Positions 14,706-23,026 of a stretch of DNA of 52,284 nt are shown here, piece after piece (position 1 is the first letter of the stretch; each line of letters starts with the position of its first letter). Below the pieces are notes generated by a model. The model was not told the origin of the DNA. It worked only from the letters and a program-made list of their open reading frames with translations, and did not search any database. This DNA is from Akkermansia sp. Its GTDB lineage: Bacteria > Verrucomicrobiota > Verrucomicrobiia > Verrucomicrobiales > Akkermansiaceae. Both the position numbers and the translations under genes were made by a program. The stretch spans positions 1 through 52,284 of the forward strand of contig JAFOZZ010000044.1 of assembly GCA_017390945.1 (NCBI GenBank). The letters are read 5' to 3'.

Positions 14706-17700
14706 TTATTGTTGCCAGGCTTGCAGCTGTTCGTCGAGTTTTTCTGCATATCCCTGCGGGTCTCGCCACCAGTCCAGAGCCCAGACATGCTGAAGATTCC
14801 ACCCCAGCGATTGCAGTACGCTTTCGCGCAGGATGTCGCGGTCGCGTGCCGTGGCGGCTCCGGCGTAGGTGGGACCATCCAATACAAGACCGGCTATCAT
14901 ATTGCCGGGCTGCCGTTTGTCGGCGATAGCGATGTCGATGCGGTAGCCCGATACGCCCAGGTTGCTCACGCAATTCCAGCCCTTTGCCTCCAGCGCAGCG
15001 CAGACGGAGCGTTGCAGGCCGCTTTCCGCATCACTGCCCGTGGCGCCTACTGTATTGAAGTAGGCATTGGCGCCCATACGTGCGCACTCCAGGAAGCCGC
15101 GCAGGTCGGCTACGCCGCGGGCACGGGTGCGGTTCAGGTCAATATCCTCCGGTTTGAGCGAACTGAACACACGCATACCGGTGCGTGCGCGGGTGATGGC
15201 GACGTTGAGGCGCCGCTCGCCGCCGGTCTGGTTCAGCGGGCCGAAGTTCATGGAGATGTTGCCCTTTTCATCCGGACCAAAGGTCGTGGAGAAGTAGATG
15301 ACGCCGCGCTCGTCGCCCTGTACGTTCTCGAGGTTCTTCACAAAGATAGCCTCGGGATTTTCTTCATCGAAGAAGGGTTCGAGCGCTTCGTCCTCCGCAC
15401 GGGCTTTTTCAAACAAATCCTGAATAAGAGCTTGTTGCTGAGTGTTGAAGGTGACGATGCCGATGCTGGTCATCTCATTGTATTCAAAGCCCGGACTGCG
15501 CAGAACGCTGAGCACGGCGTCCACCAATGCCTGAGCCTCTTTCTTGTTGTAGCGCTTGCTGCTACCGCGCTCGTAAGTGCCATCGATATAGTGGTATTGC
15601 AGCGCGGTATCCTTAGCCACGGGGGCGGGGAAGGTAACGAGCTTGTTCTCGTAGTAATGGCGGTTAGAGTAGGCTATCAGGCTTTCGGACTTGCTGCGGT
15701 AGTGCCAGGACAGGTTCATCTGCGGTATGCCGCAGGCCAGGCATTCATCCAGAATGCTCTCTAAATCGACTTCGATTTCATCACTTTCTTCGCTCTCCTC
15801 GGTCTTACCACGGGAGAAGAAGCTGGTGGGCGGCATCTGGCGCGGATCGCCCACGATGACAGCGCTCTTGCCGCGACCGATGGCTCCAATGGCATCCCAT
15901 ACCGGAATCTGCGAGGCCTCGTCGAATATGACAACATCGAACGGCTCCGAGTCCGGCGTCAGGTATTGCGCTACGGACAGCGGGCTCATGAGCATACAGG
16001 GCTTGAGCAGGCGGCTTACGTTGGGCGTGAGACTCAGTAAGCGGCGTATGGCCTTGTGGGCACGCTGCTTGCCAAGCTCGTGCTGAAGCTCGGCCATCTC
16101 CTTGCCGTAGTCCTGCACGCCGAGCGCTTGTTTGCGCAGGAGTTGCTGCAAGTGGGCACCGGCAGAGGTCAGGAGCTCTGCATCTTTCTCGCGGAAGGCT
16201 TCGATATGGGCTTCGTGTGTCGTTCCGTTGAATTGGGTGAGCGTCTTGCTGGCATCCACTGCTGCTATCAGGCGGCAGCGGCTCAGGTTAAAGCTTACGG
16301 CAGCTGCCAGTCCGTCAGCCTTTACGTTTCCGCTGGTGAGTTGCTGTACCACACAAGTGAGCCCTGCCTGGCGTGCTTTTTGGGCACACTCATTCCATAC
16401 GGTTACGAGGCGCCATTGTTTGCGGTTGTCCAACATTTCATTCGCCCACCATTTGCCGGCGCCTTCTTGATTGTCGGCTACTGTGGGCAGGGGGCTTCCC
16501 ATCAGGCGAGTGAGCTCTGTACTGATATTGCGTTTGAAAGCATTGCTTTCCTCCCATTCATCGAGCACAAAGGCCGCCTCTGTTCCTTTCTGCACAGGAT
16601 TTCCTGCGATGGTCAGGTAGCGCTTGCTGAGGGAGAGCACGCCCTTGAGTGAGGCCAGTGCGGTGGCGATGCTGCGGGCTTTGTCCAAGTCGGCCTGCTG
16701 CATCTGTATGCCCTTACGGTATTGCGGCAAGGAGGGGGCCTTGAGAATGGCCGCCTCCTTAGCTGCTTTCATGGCCAGCAGAGATTCCAGGTCCTTGCGA
16801 ATATCCGGTGTTTGTCGGCTGAATGCGTGCATTTGCAGCGTTTTGCGAATGCGGCGTGTGGTAAAGAAGCGGCTGATGAAGTTGGAGAGCTGCGCCATCT
16901 TCCATTCCTGGTAGAGGGTAGCGATACTTGCGTTGTCCTCCAGCCCATCCGGGTAAGGGAGTGTGAGCTGTGCCTTGTGCTGACGGTAGCTTTCGGCCTG
17001 TGCTAAGGCCTGTTCCAGACTTTGGAGCGCAGCGCCGGCGGTGGCGGGCAGCAGGTCTGTGTTATCTTGTCCGGTGGTCTCAGCTGCCAGGGAGAGCAGC
17101 TTGAGCAGGGAGTCTGCATGGCTGCGATAGGTGTCGGCATCCAGCCCCAGTTCGGCGCACATTTTCTTGCAGCAGGAATCCCACGTATGGGTGGCTTGGC
17201 CGTATTGAGTGAGGGCGCCGGCGAGTTGTTCTTCCCATGTGGTGCTGTATTGCTGGGTGGTGATGCTCTCTGCCACCCCCGGGAACAAGTGCTCTACTGT
17301 TTTATAGTGCAGCGTGAGTGCTTGCACATGCGCCTCAATTTCAGCCTTGCGTTCTGCGGTCAGCGTGAGCAGATTATCCTCACTGGGAACAAATTCCGGT
17401 TGTTGGGGGGCTTCCAGCAGGTGGCATATATCGCTATACAGGGACGTGCCGTCCGGATAATGGCGGTGAAGCTCCCATGGCATGAGGTTGAGACCATAGC
17501 GAACCTTCAGCATGTTGCTCACAGACTGTTCCCAATTGCTCTTTCCGGTGGGTTGAGTACTGCTGTCGAGCGAGGCTTTGAACTGAGCCAGAACCTCTTT
17601 CTTGACTGCTTTGTTGGAGTGGAGCTCCAGACAGAAATCGCCCAGCCCGATGCGCTTGAGTCGATTATATACCACGTTGAGGGCGGCGGCTTTCTCTGCT

Positions 17701-19868
17701 ACGAAGAGCACCGTCTTACCATGCCCCAGGCAGTGGGCTATCATGTTGGAAATTGTCTGGCTCTTGCCTGTTCCGGGCGGGCCGATGAGCACAAAATTCT
17801 TGCCGCGGCCTGCTGCCAGAATGGCCGAAAGCTGCGAGGAGTCCGATGACAGCGGTGTGAACACCTGCTGAGCATCCGCCTCATTGTCCAGCGTCGCAGG
17901 AGCTGGGAACCCTACTTGTGCCGGGAAGGTGGAGCGTTGTTCCGCGGCAAGGTGCTTAACGATGGTGTTGCTTTGCAGTTCCTTCTGGCGGTCGCACAAA
18001 TCTTTCCACATCAGGTATTTGGCGAAGGAGAAAATGCCGAGAGTGCAATTCTCTACAACCTCCCAGCCGTCATAGTCCATGATGGCTTTGCGGACCGTGT
18101 TGAAGATTTTGGCGAGGTCTAATCCTGCCTTATCTGTGGGGAGCTCGCCTTCTAATTCCGGGATGCGCAGGTCATACTCCGTCTTCAGGAGCTCCAGTAG
18201 GGTGAGGTTGATGCGGGGCTCCTCGTCCGTTGTCTGCAAGCGGAAGCCGCTCTTCACGCTCTTGCGCGTCAGGCGTACGGGGATAAGCAACAGCGGTGCC
18301 ATCAGGCTTTGCTGCCCCTTGTCGCGGCGCACCCATTTGAGGAAACCGCAGGCGATGTAAAGTGTATTGTAGCCGCTCTCCTCCAGGTTTTTGCGTGCGG
18401 CCAGGTACAGGCTGTAGATGCGCTTTTCCAGCTTTTCTTCAAAAAGGGGCTTCCGTGGATTGAACGCAAGTAGTTCACCTTTCTGGTACAGCTCCTTTGC
18501 TTGTGTCGAGACGTCGATGAGCAGCTGTTCCGAATCATCTGCCTTTTTGCTGGCTTCACATACGGCATAGTTAATCTGAAGCCCCGAAATGCGGAATACG
18601 GCGCCGCCGGATAAGTCGTCCTCCAGTTTGGCAATATCGGGAATGATGAGCTCTTGCTGGGAAGCGTCCGTCTTGCAGTTGAGAAGGTTATTCCGCATGG
18701 ACAAATCCAGCAGCTTGAGCTGCCAGTTTTCGATGCGGGAGCGTTTGCGCGGCGTTACAAGTGATTGTTCTTCCTCCAGCTCGGTAATTGTTTTGTTGTT
18801 CGTGAAAGTCAGCTCATCGGCATTTGCTTCCGTCTGCTCGATTACCGGTGTTGCATCTTCTTTGGTTGTGCTGAGTGACGAGATGCCATGATTCCAGACC
18901 TGTGTGACGTCCAAAGCACAGGGGAGCAATGCAGGCGCGGCGTACAGATTCCCTTTTGCCGCCTCTATTGCGGTATTGAAGGAATCAATCTGGTCAGTCG
19001 CATTGCGGGTGAGGCGGGTTGTTTCCAACACAAGCAGATGCCCCAGTTCAACCAGATTTCGCAGGTAAGAAATGCTTGTAATAACACCCGATTTGAGCTC
19101 TTCATCTTTGAGCATCACGCCGATGAAAGCGTGGCGCGGGATAAGAATGATAACTGGTCTGTATTTCGCCTGTGCAAATACGGCAGCCATCAGCATCGTC
19201 GAATCCAGGCAGGTGGCACAGCCGCCCTGAATGATTTGCGAGGGGGTACGCACCTTCTGACAGACGCCAATTTCCAAGTCTATTTTACTTTGTGGCGGGA
19301 GGGCATAATTGATTTTGTAATTGGCTATGGTGTACCAGAGCGCTTCTATTTTTTTGAGAATAATCTCGCGCTCTTCTTTATAAGCCGTCCAACCGGGAGA
19401 TATGCCTTTTTTTTGCAGAAGCGAGCCGGTCTGATACAGAATCTTGTCCACCACCGGATCATTGGGTTGTACCAGTGCTGCCAGTAGCTCGGGGTGCTTG
19501 CAATCCTTGTCCATAGCCCAGGCATTGCTCGGCAGCCAGGTAAAATTGAAGCTCTGTTGATGTATCACTTCGCTCCCTCGGGTCAGCGTGAAGGTCATCT
19601 GTCCGGGTTCTTCCTCGGTAATTGATTTGATGCGCTCCAGTCGATACTTTGTGTTCTCTGTGTGTATGACCTTTGGCTGCCCTGCGCGCAGTTCGGCTAT
19701 CTTGAACTCCTGTGGCTCTACATAGTCCGGGTAGTAATTAACTGTGAGCTGGAGCTCGCGCAAGTCCGTATCGCTTTGAATGATGACATCGTAGAAAAGC
19801 GGCTTACCGTTGTGCAGATACACAACGGAGGTATACGGACTGAATGTAGGGAGAAGGGAGAGAGACAT
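14706..19868 (-). CDS. Giant transglutaminase-like / SF1 helicase / Vsr-like nuclease protein
   Basis: 1720 residues. About 1-115 look beta-rich. About 200-290 resemble a transglutaminase-like cysteine peptidase: Cys220 in CLD, His246 in RHAFIGV and Glu282 in LVLETT fit a Cys-His-acid triad. From 375 the sequence matches DUF4011-type helicases (IENWQLKLLDLSMRNNLLNC). SF1 motifs follow: Walker A GPPGTGKS (696-703), FDEAS (1315-1319), GDPRQMPP (1340-1347), SWHYRS (1387-1392), VQGDERGVI (1516-1524) and LNVAITRAR (1554-1562). Between Walker A and motif II lies a 600-residue helical insert. The C-terminal 110 residues look like a Vsr/MTES_1575-type nuclease (YRIDIAI, LVLDGP, R-x3-LQSLGWNLQHVWALDWW). 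Family members occur in defence and DNA-repair settings; here it is last in an operon with ruvB, 13 bases behind an amidase gene. Exact role unknown. Confidence 0.85.
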   Translation of the reverse strand: MSLSLLPTFSPYTSVVYLHNGKPLFYDVIIQSDTDLRELQLTVNYYPDYVEPQEFKIAELRAGQPKVIHTENTKYRLERIKSITEEEPGQMTFTLTRGSEVIHQQSFNFTWLPSNAWAMDKDCKHPELLAALVQPNDPVVDKILYQTGSLLQKKGISPGWTAYKEEREIILKKIEALWYTIANYKINYALPPQSKIDLEIGVCQKVRTPSQIIQGGCATCLDSTMLMAAVFAQAKYRPVIILIPRHAFIGVMLKDEELKSGVITSISYLRNLVELGHLLVLETTRLTRNATDQIDSFNTAIEAAKGNLYAAPALLPCALDVTQVWNHGISSLSTTKEDATPVIEQTEANADELTFTNNKTITELEEEQSLVTPRKRSRIENWQLKLLDLSMRNNLLNCKTDASQQELIIPDIAKLEDDLSGGAVFRISGLQINYAVCEASKKADDSEQLLIDVSTQAKELYQKGELLAFNPRKPLFEEKLEKRIYSLYLAARKNLEESGYNTLYIACGFLKWVRRDKGQQSLMAPLLLIPVRLTRKSVKSGFRLQTTDEEPRINLTLLELLKTEYDLRIPELEGELPTDKAGLDLAKIFNTVRKAIMDYDGWEVVENCTLGIFSFAKYLMWKDLCDRQKELQSNTIVKHLAAEQRSTFPAQVGFPAPATLDNEADAQQVFTPLSSDSSQLSAILAAGRGKNFVLIGPPGTGKSQTISNMIAHCLGHGKTVLFVAEKAAALNVVYNRLKRIGLGDFCLELHSNKAVKKEVLAQFKASLDSSTQPTGKSNWEQSVSNMLKVRYGLNLMPWELHRHYPDGTSLYSDICHLLEAPQQPEFVPSEDNLLTLTAERKAEIEAHVQALTLHYKTVEHLFPGVAESITTQQYSTTWEEQLAGALTQYGQATHTWDSCCKKMCAELGLDADTYRSHADSLLKLLSLAAETTGQDNTDLLPATAGAALQSLEQALAQAESYRQHKAQLTLPYPDGLEDNASIATLYQEWKMAQLSNFISRFFTTRRIRKTLQMHAFSRQTPDIRKDLESLLAMKAAKEAAILKAPSLPQYRKGIQMQQADLDKARSIATALASLKGVLSLSKRYLTIAGNPVQKGTEAAFVLDEWEESNAFKRNISTELTRLMGSPLPTVADNQEGAGKWWANEMLDNRKQWRLVTVWNECAQKARQAGLTCVVQQLTSGNVKADGLAAAVSFNLSRCRLIAAVDASKTLTQFNGTTHEAHIEAFREKDAELLTSAGAHLQQLLRKQALGVQDYGKEMAELQHELGKQRAHKAIRRLLSLTPNVSRLLKPCMLMSPLSVAQYLTPDSEPFDVVIFDEASQIPVWDAIGAIGRGKSAVIVGDPRQMPPTSFFSRGKTEESEESDEIEVDLESILDECLACGIPQMNLSWHYRSKSESLIAYSNRHYYENKLVTFPAPVAKDTALQYHYIDGTYERGSSKRYNKKEAQALVDAVLSVLRSPGFEYNEMTSIGIVTFNTQQQALIQDLFEKARAEDEALEPFFDEENPEAIFVKNLENVQGDERGVIYFSTTFGPDEKGNISMNFGPLNQTGGERRLNVAITRARTGMRVFSSLKPEDIDLNRTRARGVADLRGFLECARMGANAYFNTVGATGSDAESGLQRSVCAALEAKGWNCVSNLGVSGYRIDIAIADKRQPGNMIAGLVLDGPTYAGAATARDRDILRESVLQSLGWNLQHVWALDWWRDPQGYAEKLDEQLQAWQQ

Positions 19869-19881
19869 GGCTGTGCAGGTA

Positions 19882-20694
19882 TCAGCGTTGGTTCAGGAAT
19901 TCCACGATGCCGCGGCCGATTGCCTGGGCAAATTTCACGGCGTTCTGGTGCTTGCTCAGGTATTTGGCGTGCTCGGGGTTGGAGAGGAAAGCGACCTCGG
20001 TGATGACGGCGGGCACGTAGGATTCATTGCAGGCATTGAGCCAGTCGCCGCCACCGAGTCGACCATTATCGCGCAGCACCACACCGCAGGGTACGCCGTG
20101 GTTGGGCATGCCGCCATCAGGGGTGTCGATGATGTCGCGGTTCATTACCTGCGCCATTGTTTGAGCCAGGCGCACGCCGACTTTGTTGCAGTAGAAGGCG
20201 CCCTTATTGTATACGCGCCATTTTTCGGAATTGCTGTTGTGGTGCAGGAACACCACGGCGCCGGGCTGCTGGTCGAGCGCATAGTTGGTGCTCAGCATGC
20301 CTACTGCCACGCGCTTGGGATGGTGGGTGGAGCGGTAGATGGCCGTGGGCTCAGGCGATTTCACGTGGTGGACGCCGGCTTTTTCCGCAGCGGCGGCCAG
20401 CTTACGATTGGTGGGGACGTCCCCTCGGTTGCAGATGCGGCAGGTGTAGCCCGCGGCTTCCACCGTCTTCTTGACTTCGCCGGCGTAGCGGTACCAGAAA
20501 TCCGTTTCCTCAATAACGCCATAGCGGGCATCGGGCGTGCGGGCGCCCTGTCCACCACGAGTCGGCTCATAGTAATGGCCGATATCGAGCACAACGACCT
20601 TGGAGTTGTAAGCAATTTGCTGCATTTGCTGCTGTACGCAGGCGGGGAGAAGGAGGACGGCGGCTGTGGCGGCGGCAAGGAAAAGGCGTTTCAT
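19882..20694 (-). CDS. N-acetylmuramoyl-L-alanine amidase, lipoprotein
   Basis: Cleaves the amide bond between MurNAc and the stem peptide; zinc-dependent Amidase_3 fold. 270 residues, beginning with a lipoprotein signal ending LLPAC (Cys19). Expected zinc ligands and catalytic Glu are visible: DIGHYYEP, IEETDF, FLHHNS and ITEVAFLSNPEH. At the insertion point between strands it carries GGMPNHGVPCGVVLRDNGR. It lies between ruvB (41-base gap) and the giant helicase (13-base gap), an unusual neighbourhood for a cell-wall enzyme. Confidence 0.9.
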   Translation of the reverse strand: MKRLFLAAATAAVLLLPACVQQQMQQIAYNSKVVVLDIGHYYEPTRGGQGARTPDARYGVIEETDFWYRYAGEVKKTVEAAGYTCRICNRGDVPTNRKLAAAAEKAGVHHVKSPEPTAIYRSTHHPKRVAVGMLSTNYALDQQPGAVVFLHHNSNSEKWRVYNKGAFYCNKVGVRLAQTMAQVMNRDIIDTPDGGMPNHGVPCGVVLRDNGRLGGGDWLNACNESYVPAVITEVAFLSNPEHAKYLSKHQNAVKFAQAIGRGIVEFLNQR

Positions 20695-20735
20695 TCTGGC
20701 TATTAAGAGATAGGTGTATGTGGTTCTGTTGTGAG

Positions 20736-21755
20736 TTAAAGGAGGGGGAGCTCCCCTTGGGCGCGGGTGATAGGTGCGCCGATTTTTGCGTAGGCAGCGG
20801 GCAGGGCTTCGCGTCCGCGCGGGGTACGCTTGATGTAGCCTTGCATAATGAGGAAGGGTTCGTGTACGTCCTCGATGGTGCTTTCGTCCTCGCCTACGGC
20901 AACGGCGAGCGAAGCCAGCCCCACGGGGCCGCCGCCGAACTTGTAAATCATGGTTTCGAGCAGGCGCTTGTCCATTTCGTCCAGGCCATCTTCATCGATA
21001 TCAATCATACCCAGTGCTGCTTCTGCCACGGCATCGGTGATGCGGCCATCACTCTTCACCTGGGCAAAGTCGCGCACCCAGCGCAGCAGGGCATTTGCTA
21101 CACGGGGGGTACCACGGGAGCGGCGAGCAATGGACAGCGCGCCACCGGGTTGCAGGTCGATATCCAGCAGACCGGCAGAGCGGTGCAGAATCTGGCAGAG
21201 TTCCTGGGGGGTGTAATAGTCCAGGCGATTCACCAGGCCGAAACGCGAGCGGAGCGGACCGGTGAGCATACCGGCGCGGGTGGTGGCGCCCACGAGGGTG
21301 AAGCGCGGCAGGTTCAGCTGAATGGAGCGGGCGTTCGGCCCCTGGTCGATGATGATGTCGAGGCGGAAGTCCTCCATCGCCGGGTACAGGTACTCCTCGA
21401 TAGCCGGGTGCAGGCGGTGAATCTCATCGATAAAGAGAACGTCGCCTTTCTCCACATTGGTAAGGATGCCGGCCAGGTCGCCCGCCTTGTCAATCTGCGG
21501 GCCGGATGTGGTGTGCAGACGGTGTCCCACGGCATTGGCAATAATGTTGGCCAGTGTCGTCTTACCCAAGCCGGGCGGTCCGCTCAGCAGTACGTGGTCG
21601 AGCACGTCGCCTCGCATGCGGGCGGCCTCGACCATGAGCAACAGGCGTTCCTTTACTTTTTCCTGCCCACAAAACTCACTGAAGGCAGGCGGGCGCAGCG
21701 ACACATCGTAGCTGCCCGTGGTTTCGGCCATGCGGGTGTAGATAGATTCTGCCAT
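20736..21755 (-). CDS. ruvB: Holliday junction branch migration helicase RuvB
   Basis: AAA+ motor that drives branch migration with RuvA. 339 residues, the usual length. The N-terminal [19 protein letters not shown], Walker [10 protein letters not shown], Walker [10 protein letters not shown], sensor [18 protein letters not shown] and the C-terminal winged helix IQRTP-like segment ([13 protein letters not shown]) are all present. ruvA and ruvC are not nearby. It sits 35 bases after the last small lipoprotein gene. Confidence 0.97.
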   Translation of the reverse strand: MAESIYTRMAETTGSYDVSLRPPAFSEFCGQEKVKERLLLMVEAARMRGDVLDHVLLSGPPGLGKTTLANIIANAVGHRLHTTSGPQIDKAGDLAGILTNVEKGDVLFIDEIHRLHPAIEEYLYPAMEDFRLDIIIDQGPNARSIQLNLPRFTLVGATTRAGMLTGPLRSRFGLVNRLDYYTPQELCQILHRSAGLLDIDLQPGGALSIARRSRGTPRVANALLRWVRDFAQVKSDGRITDAVAEAALGMIDIDEDGLDEMDKRLLETMIYKFGGGPVGLASLAVAVGEDESTIEDVHEPFLIMQGYIKRTPRGREALPAAYAKIGAPITRAQGELPLL

Positions 21756-21790
21756 GGGGATGGACTTATTGCGGAGCCTGCTGCGGTAGA

Positions 21791-21955
21791 TTATTTACCA
21801 CTGATGATAACACCACCGGTAGCTTGGTCGGGCATTTGCTGGCCGGCCGTTTGCTGTTGGCAGGCAGACAGAGCGGCGGCAGTGGCTATCACGGCGGCAG
21901 CTTTTACAATAGCCGGATATTTCGGTGCCTGTTTCTGAGTCGGTTCGATTTTCAT
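21791..21955 (-). CDS. Small lipoprotein, tandem family member 1
   Basis: 54 residues from the ATG at 21955. The N terminus [18 protein letters not shown] is followed by an Ala-rich hydrophobic helix and the lipobox AALSAC. After the Cys comes only a 22-residue Gln/Gly tail ([10 protein letters not shown]...). It shares its first 32 residues with the two genes upstream almost exactly, so it arose by tandem duplication. A longer frame starts at 21985, but the shared start marks the true one. Confidence 0.75.
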   Translation of the reverse strand: MKIEPTQKQAPKYPAIVKAAAVIATAAALSACQQQTAGQQMPDQATGGVIISGK

Positions 21956-21981
21956 GTGTGGGACTAATGGTAGGACGAAGG

Positions 21982-22149
21982 TCACATAACGCCACCCAAA
22001 GGTTGCAGCGGAAGCGGAGCTCCGGCCGAGCCTTGCTGCTGTTGTTGCTGTTGGCAGGCAGTCAGAGCGGCGGCAGTGGCTATCACGGCGGCAGCCTTTA
22101 CAATGGCCGGATATTTAGGTGCCTGTTTCTGTGCGGGTTCGATTTTCAT
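21982..22149 (-). CDS. Small lipoprotein, tandem family member 2
   Basis: 55 residues: [18 protein letters not shown], Ala-rich helix, lipobox AALTAC at Cys32, then seven Gln and a Pro/Leu/Gly tail ending GGVM. Differs from member 1 at only two of the first 31 residues, while the tails diverge. The hydrophilic 18 residues before the helix are unusually long for a lipoprotein signal and are conserved across the family. Confidence 0.75.
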   Translation of the reverse strand: MKIEPAQKQAPKYPAIVKAAAVIATAAALTACQQQQQQQGSAGAPLPLQPLGGVM

Positions 22150-22169
22150 GTGGGGGAATGAATGGTATG

Positions 22170-22343
22170 TTATTTAACACCACCTGTGGCTTGTGGGGGA
22201 AGCGGAGCGCCGGGAGGTGTCATGCCTTGCTGCTGTTGCTGTTGGCAGGCAGCCAGAGCTGCGGCTGTGGCTACCACGGCGGTAGCCTTTACGATGGTCG
22301 GGTATTTTGGCGCAGGAGCCTTTTGTTCTGCTTGGATTTTCAT
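22170..22343 (-). CDS. Small lipoprotein, tandem family member 3
   Basis: 57 residues: MKIQAEQKAPAPKYPTIVK, Ala/Val helix, lipobox AALAAC at Cys33, six Gln, then a Pro-rich tail with GAPLPPQATGGVK. Same architecture as members 1 and 2 with more substitutions. It is 21 bases below member 4 and 20 bases above member 2. Confidence 0.75.
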   Translation of the reverse strand: MKIQAEQKAPAPKYPTIVKATAVVATAAALAACQQQQQQGMTPPGAPLPPQATGGVK

Positions 22344-22364
22344 AATAAAATATTGGTGAGGTGG

Positions 22365-22712
22365 TTATTGCTTGTTTTTATCGGGTAACAGGTAACGCCC
22401 GGGCAGGCCTTGTTCCGCATAACTGGGAGTAGACGGTTGTTTGTTGTCGCGAGTCTCAGGTATGACAAAGACTCCCGGCGTAGCCGGCCCTGGCCTACGA
22501 TTGATGGGCGGACGCTTAGGGGCAGGCCTTGCGATAATGCCGGAAAGAACTTCCGGCCCACGCTCGAAAGGGGGGGGCTCTCCGGGAAGGCGTTGTCCGC
22601 TTTCTCTATCATCGCATGCCGTCAGAGCCGTAGCCGCAGCAACCAGAGTTACAGCTTGCGCCAGCGAAGGATACTTGGGTGTTTTGGGCGTTTCTTCCGG
22701 GGATATTTGCAT
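22365..22712 (-). CDS. Lipoprotein, tandem family member 4 (longest, first in operon)
   Basis: 115 residues from the ATG at 22712. The head MQISPEETPKTPKYPSLAQ, helix and lipobox TALTAC (Cys33) follow the family plan. The mature tail is 82 residues, rich in Pro, Arg and Gly, without a fold I recognise. A longer frame runs to 22859 but would lie upstream of the promoter. The -10 box ends six bases before this ATG, so the mRNA should be leaderless. It heads an apparent operon of four small lipoprotein genes, ruvB, an amidase and the giant helicase. Confidence 0.75.
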   Translation of the reverse strand: MQISPEETPKTPKYPSLAQAVTLVAAATALTACDDRESGQRLPGEPPPFERGPEVLSGIIARPAPKRPPINRRPGPATPGVFVIPETRDNKQPSTPSYAEQGLPGRYLLPDKNKQ

Positions 22713-22718
22713 GCCCCC

Positions 22719-22748
22719 AGTATACCATACGCGCGCATGAAATGTCAA
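22719..22748 (-). promoter_or_regulatory. Promoter of the 22712-14706 operon
   Basis: On the minus strand a perfect TTGACA (22743-22748), 18 bases, TATACT (22719-22724), then six bases to the ATG. Back to back with the rtcB promoter. Confidence 0.7.
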
Positions 22749-22844
22749 TTCAACAGTATTGCATGCTTTCTTTTTTTCTTCGTGACATTTTGCTCCCTGA
22801 TGCGGCGTCCTCATTTGCGTGACACAATTGTATATGATTTTCTC

Positions 22845-22872
22845 TTGACAGTGTGTCACTACCTGCTACACT
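22845..22872 (+). promoter_or_regulatory. Promoter of rtcB
   Basis: Perfect TTGACA (22845-22850), 16 bases, TACACT (22867-22872) with an extended TGC in front of the -10. The predicted leader is about 150 bases, far longer than elsewhere in the window. Confidence 0.65.
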
Positions 22873-22925
22873 CATTCCCACGCCCTATGAAGGACGAGTT
22901 CCAAATCAATGCATAAGTTGCATGT

Positions 22926-22971
22926 CGCAGCATTCATTTGTTTGCTGCGTTTTCAGGAGTTCTCCTGAAAA
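22926..22971 (+). promoter_or_regulatory. Two consecutive hairpins in the rtcB leader
   Basis: First hairpin: 22926-22932 pairs with 22943-22949 (CGCAGCA / TGCTGCG). Second: a 22-base perfect palindrome at 22950-22971 (TTTTCAGGAG on the left arm). An A-run follows instead of a T-run, so it is not a normal terminator for the plus strand. A 9-codon reading frame (22887-22916) precedes them. The role as a control element is inference. Confidence 0.4.
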
Positions 22972-23026
22972 AAAAGATATTCTGTCGTGAGACAGAAAAC
23001 AGACAATAATCATACACACACATCAT

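Noticed and set aside
14661..15764. Long plus-strand frame opposite the giant helicase (similar ones lie opposite metG, GH20, asnS and the ROK-like gene)
   Set aside because: Low-quality composition, no motifs, and the opposite strand encodes clear conserved proteins; these are antisense by-products of GC-rich codon use.
14706..22712. Treating the whole operon as a phage-defence island
   Set aside because: Only the helicase-nuclease resembles defence proteins; ruvB is core and the amidase is ordinary cell-wall biology. No integrase, methylase or toxin pair is present.
22365..22859. Longer form of the first small lipoprotein with 49 extra N-terminal residues
   Set aside because: It would place the start upstream of the TTGACA/TATACT promoter, and the three paralogues all start at the homologous Met.
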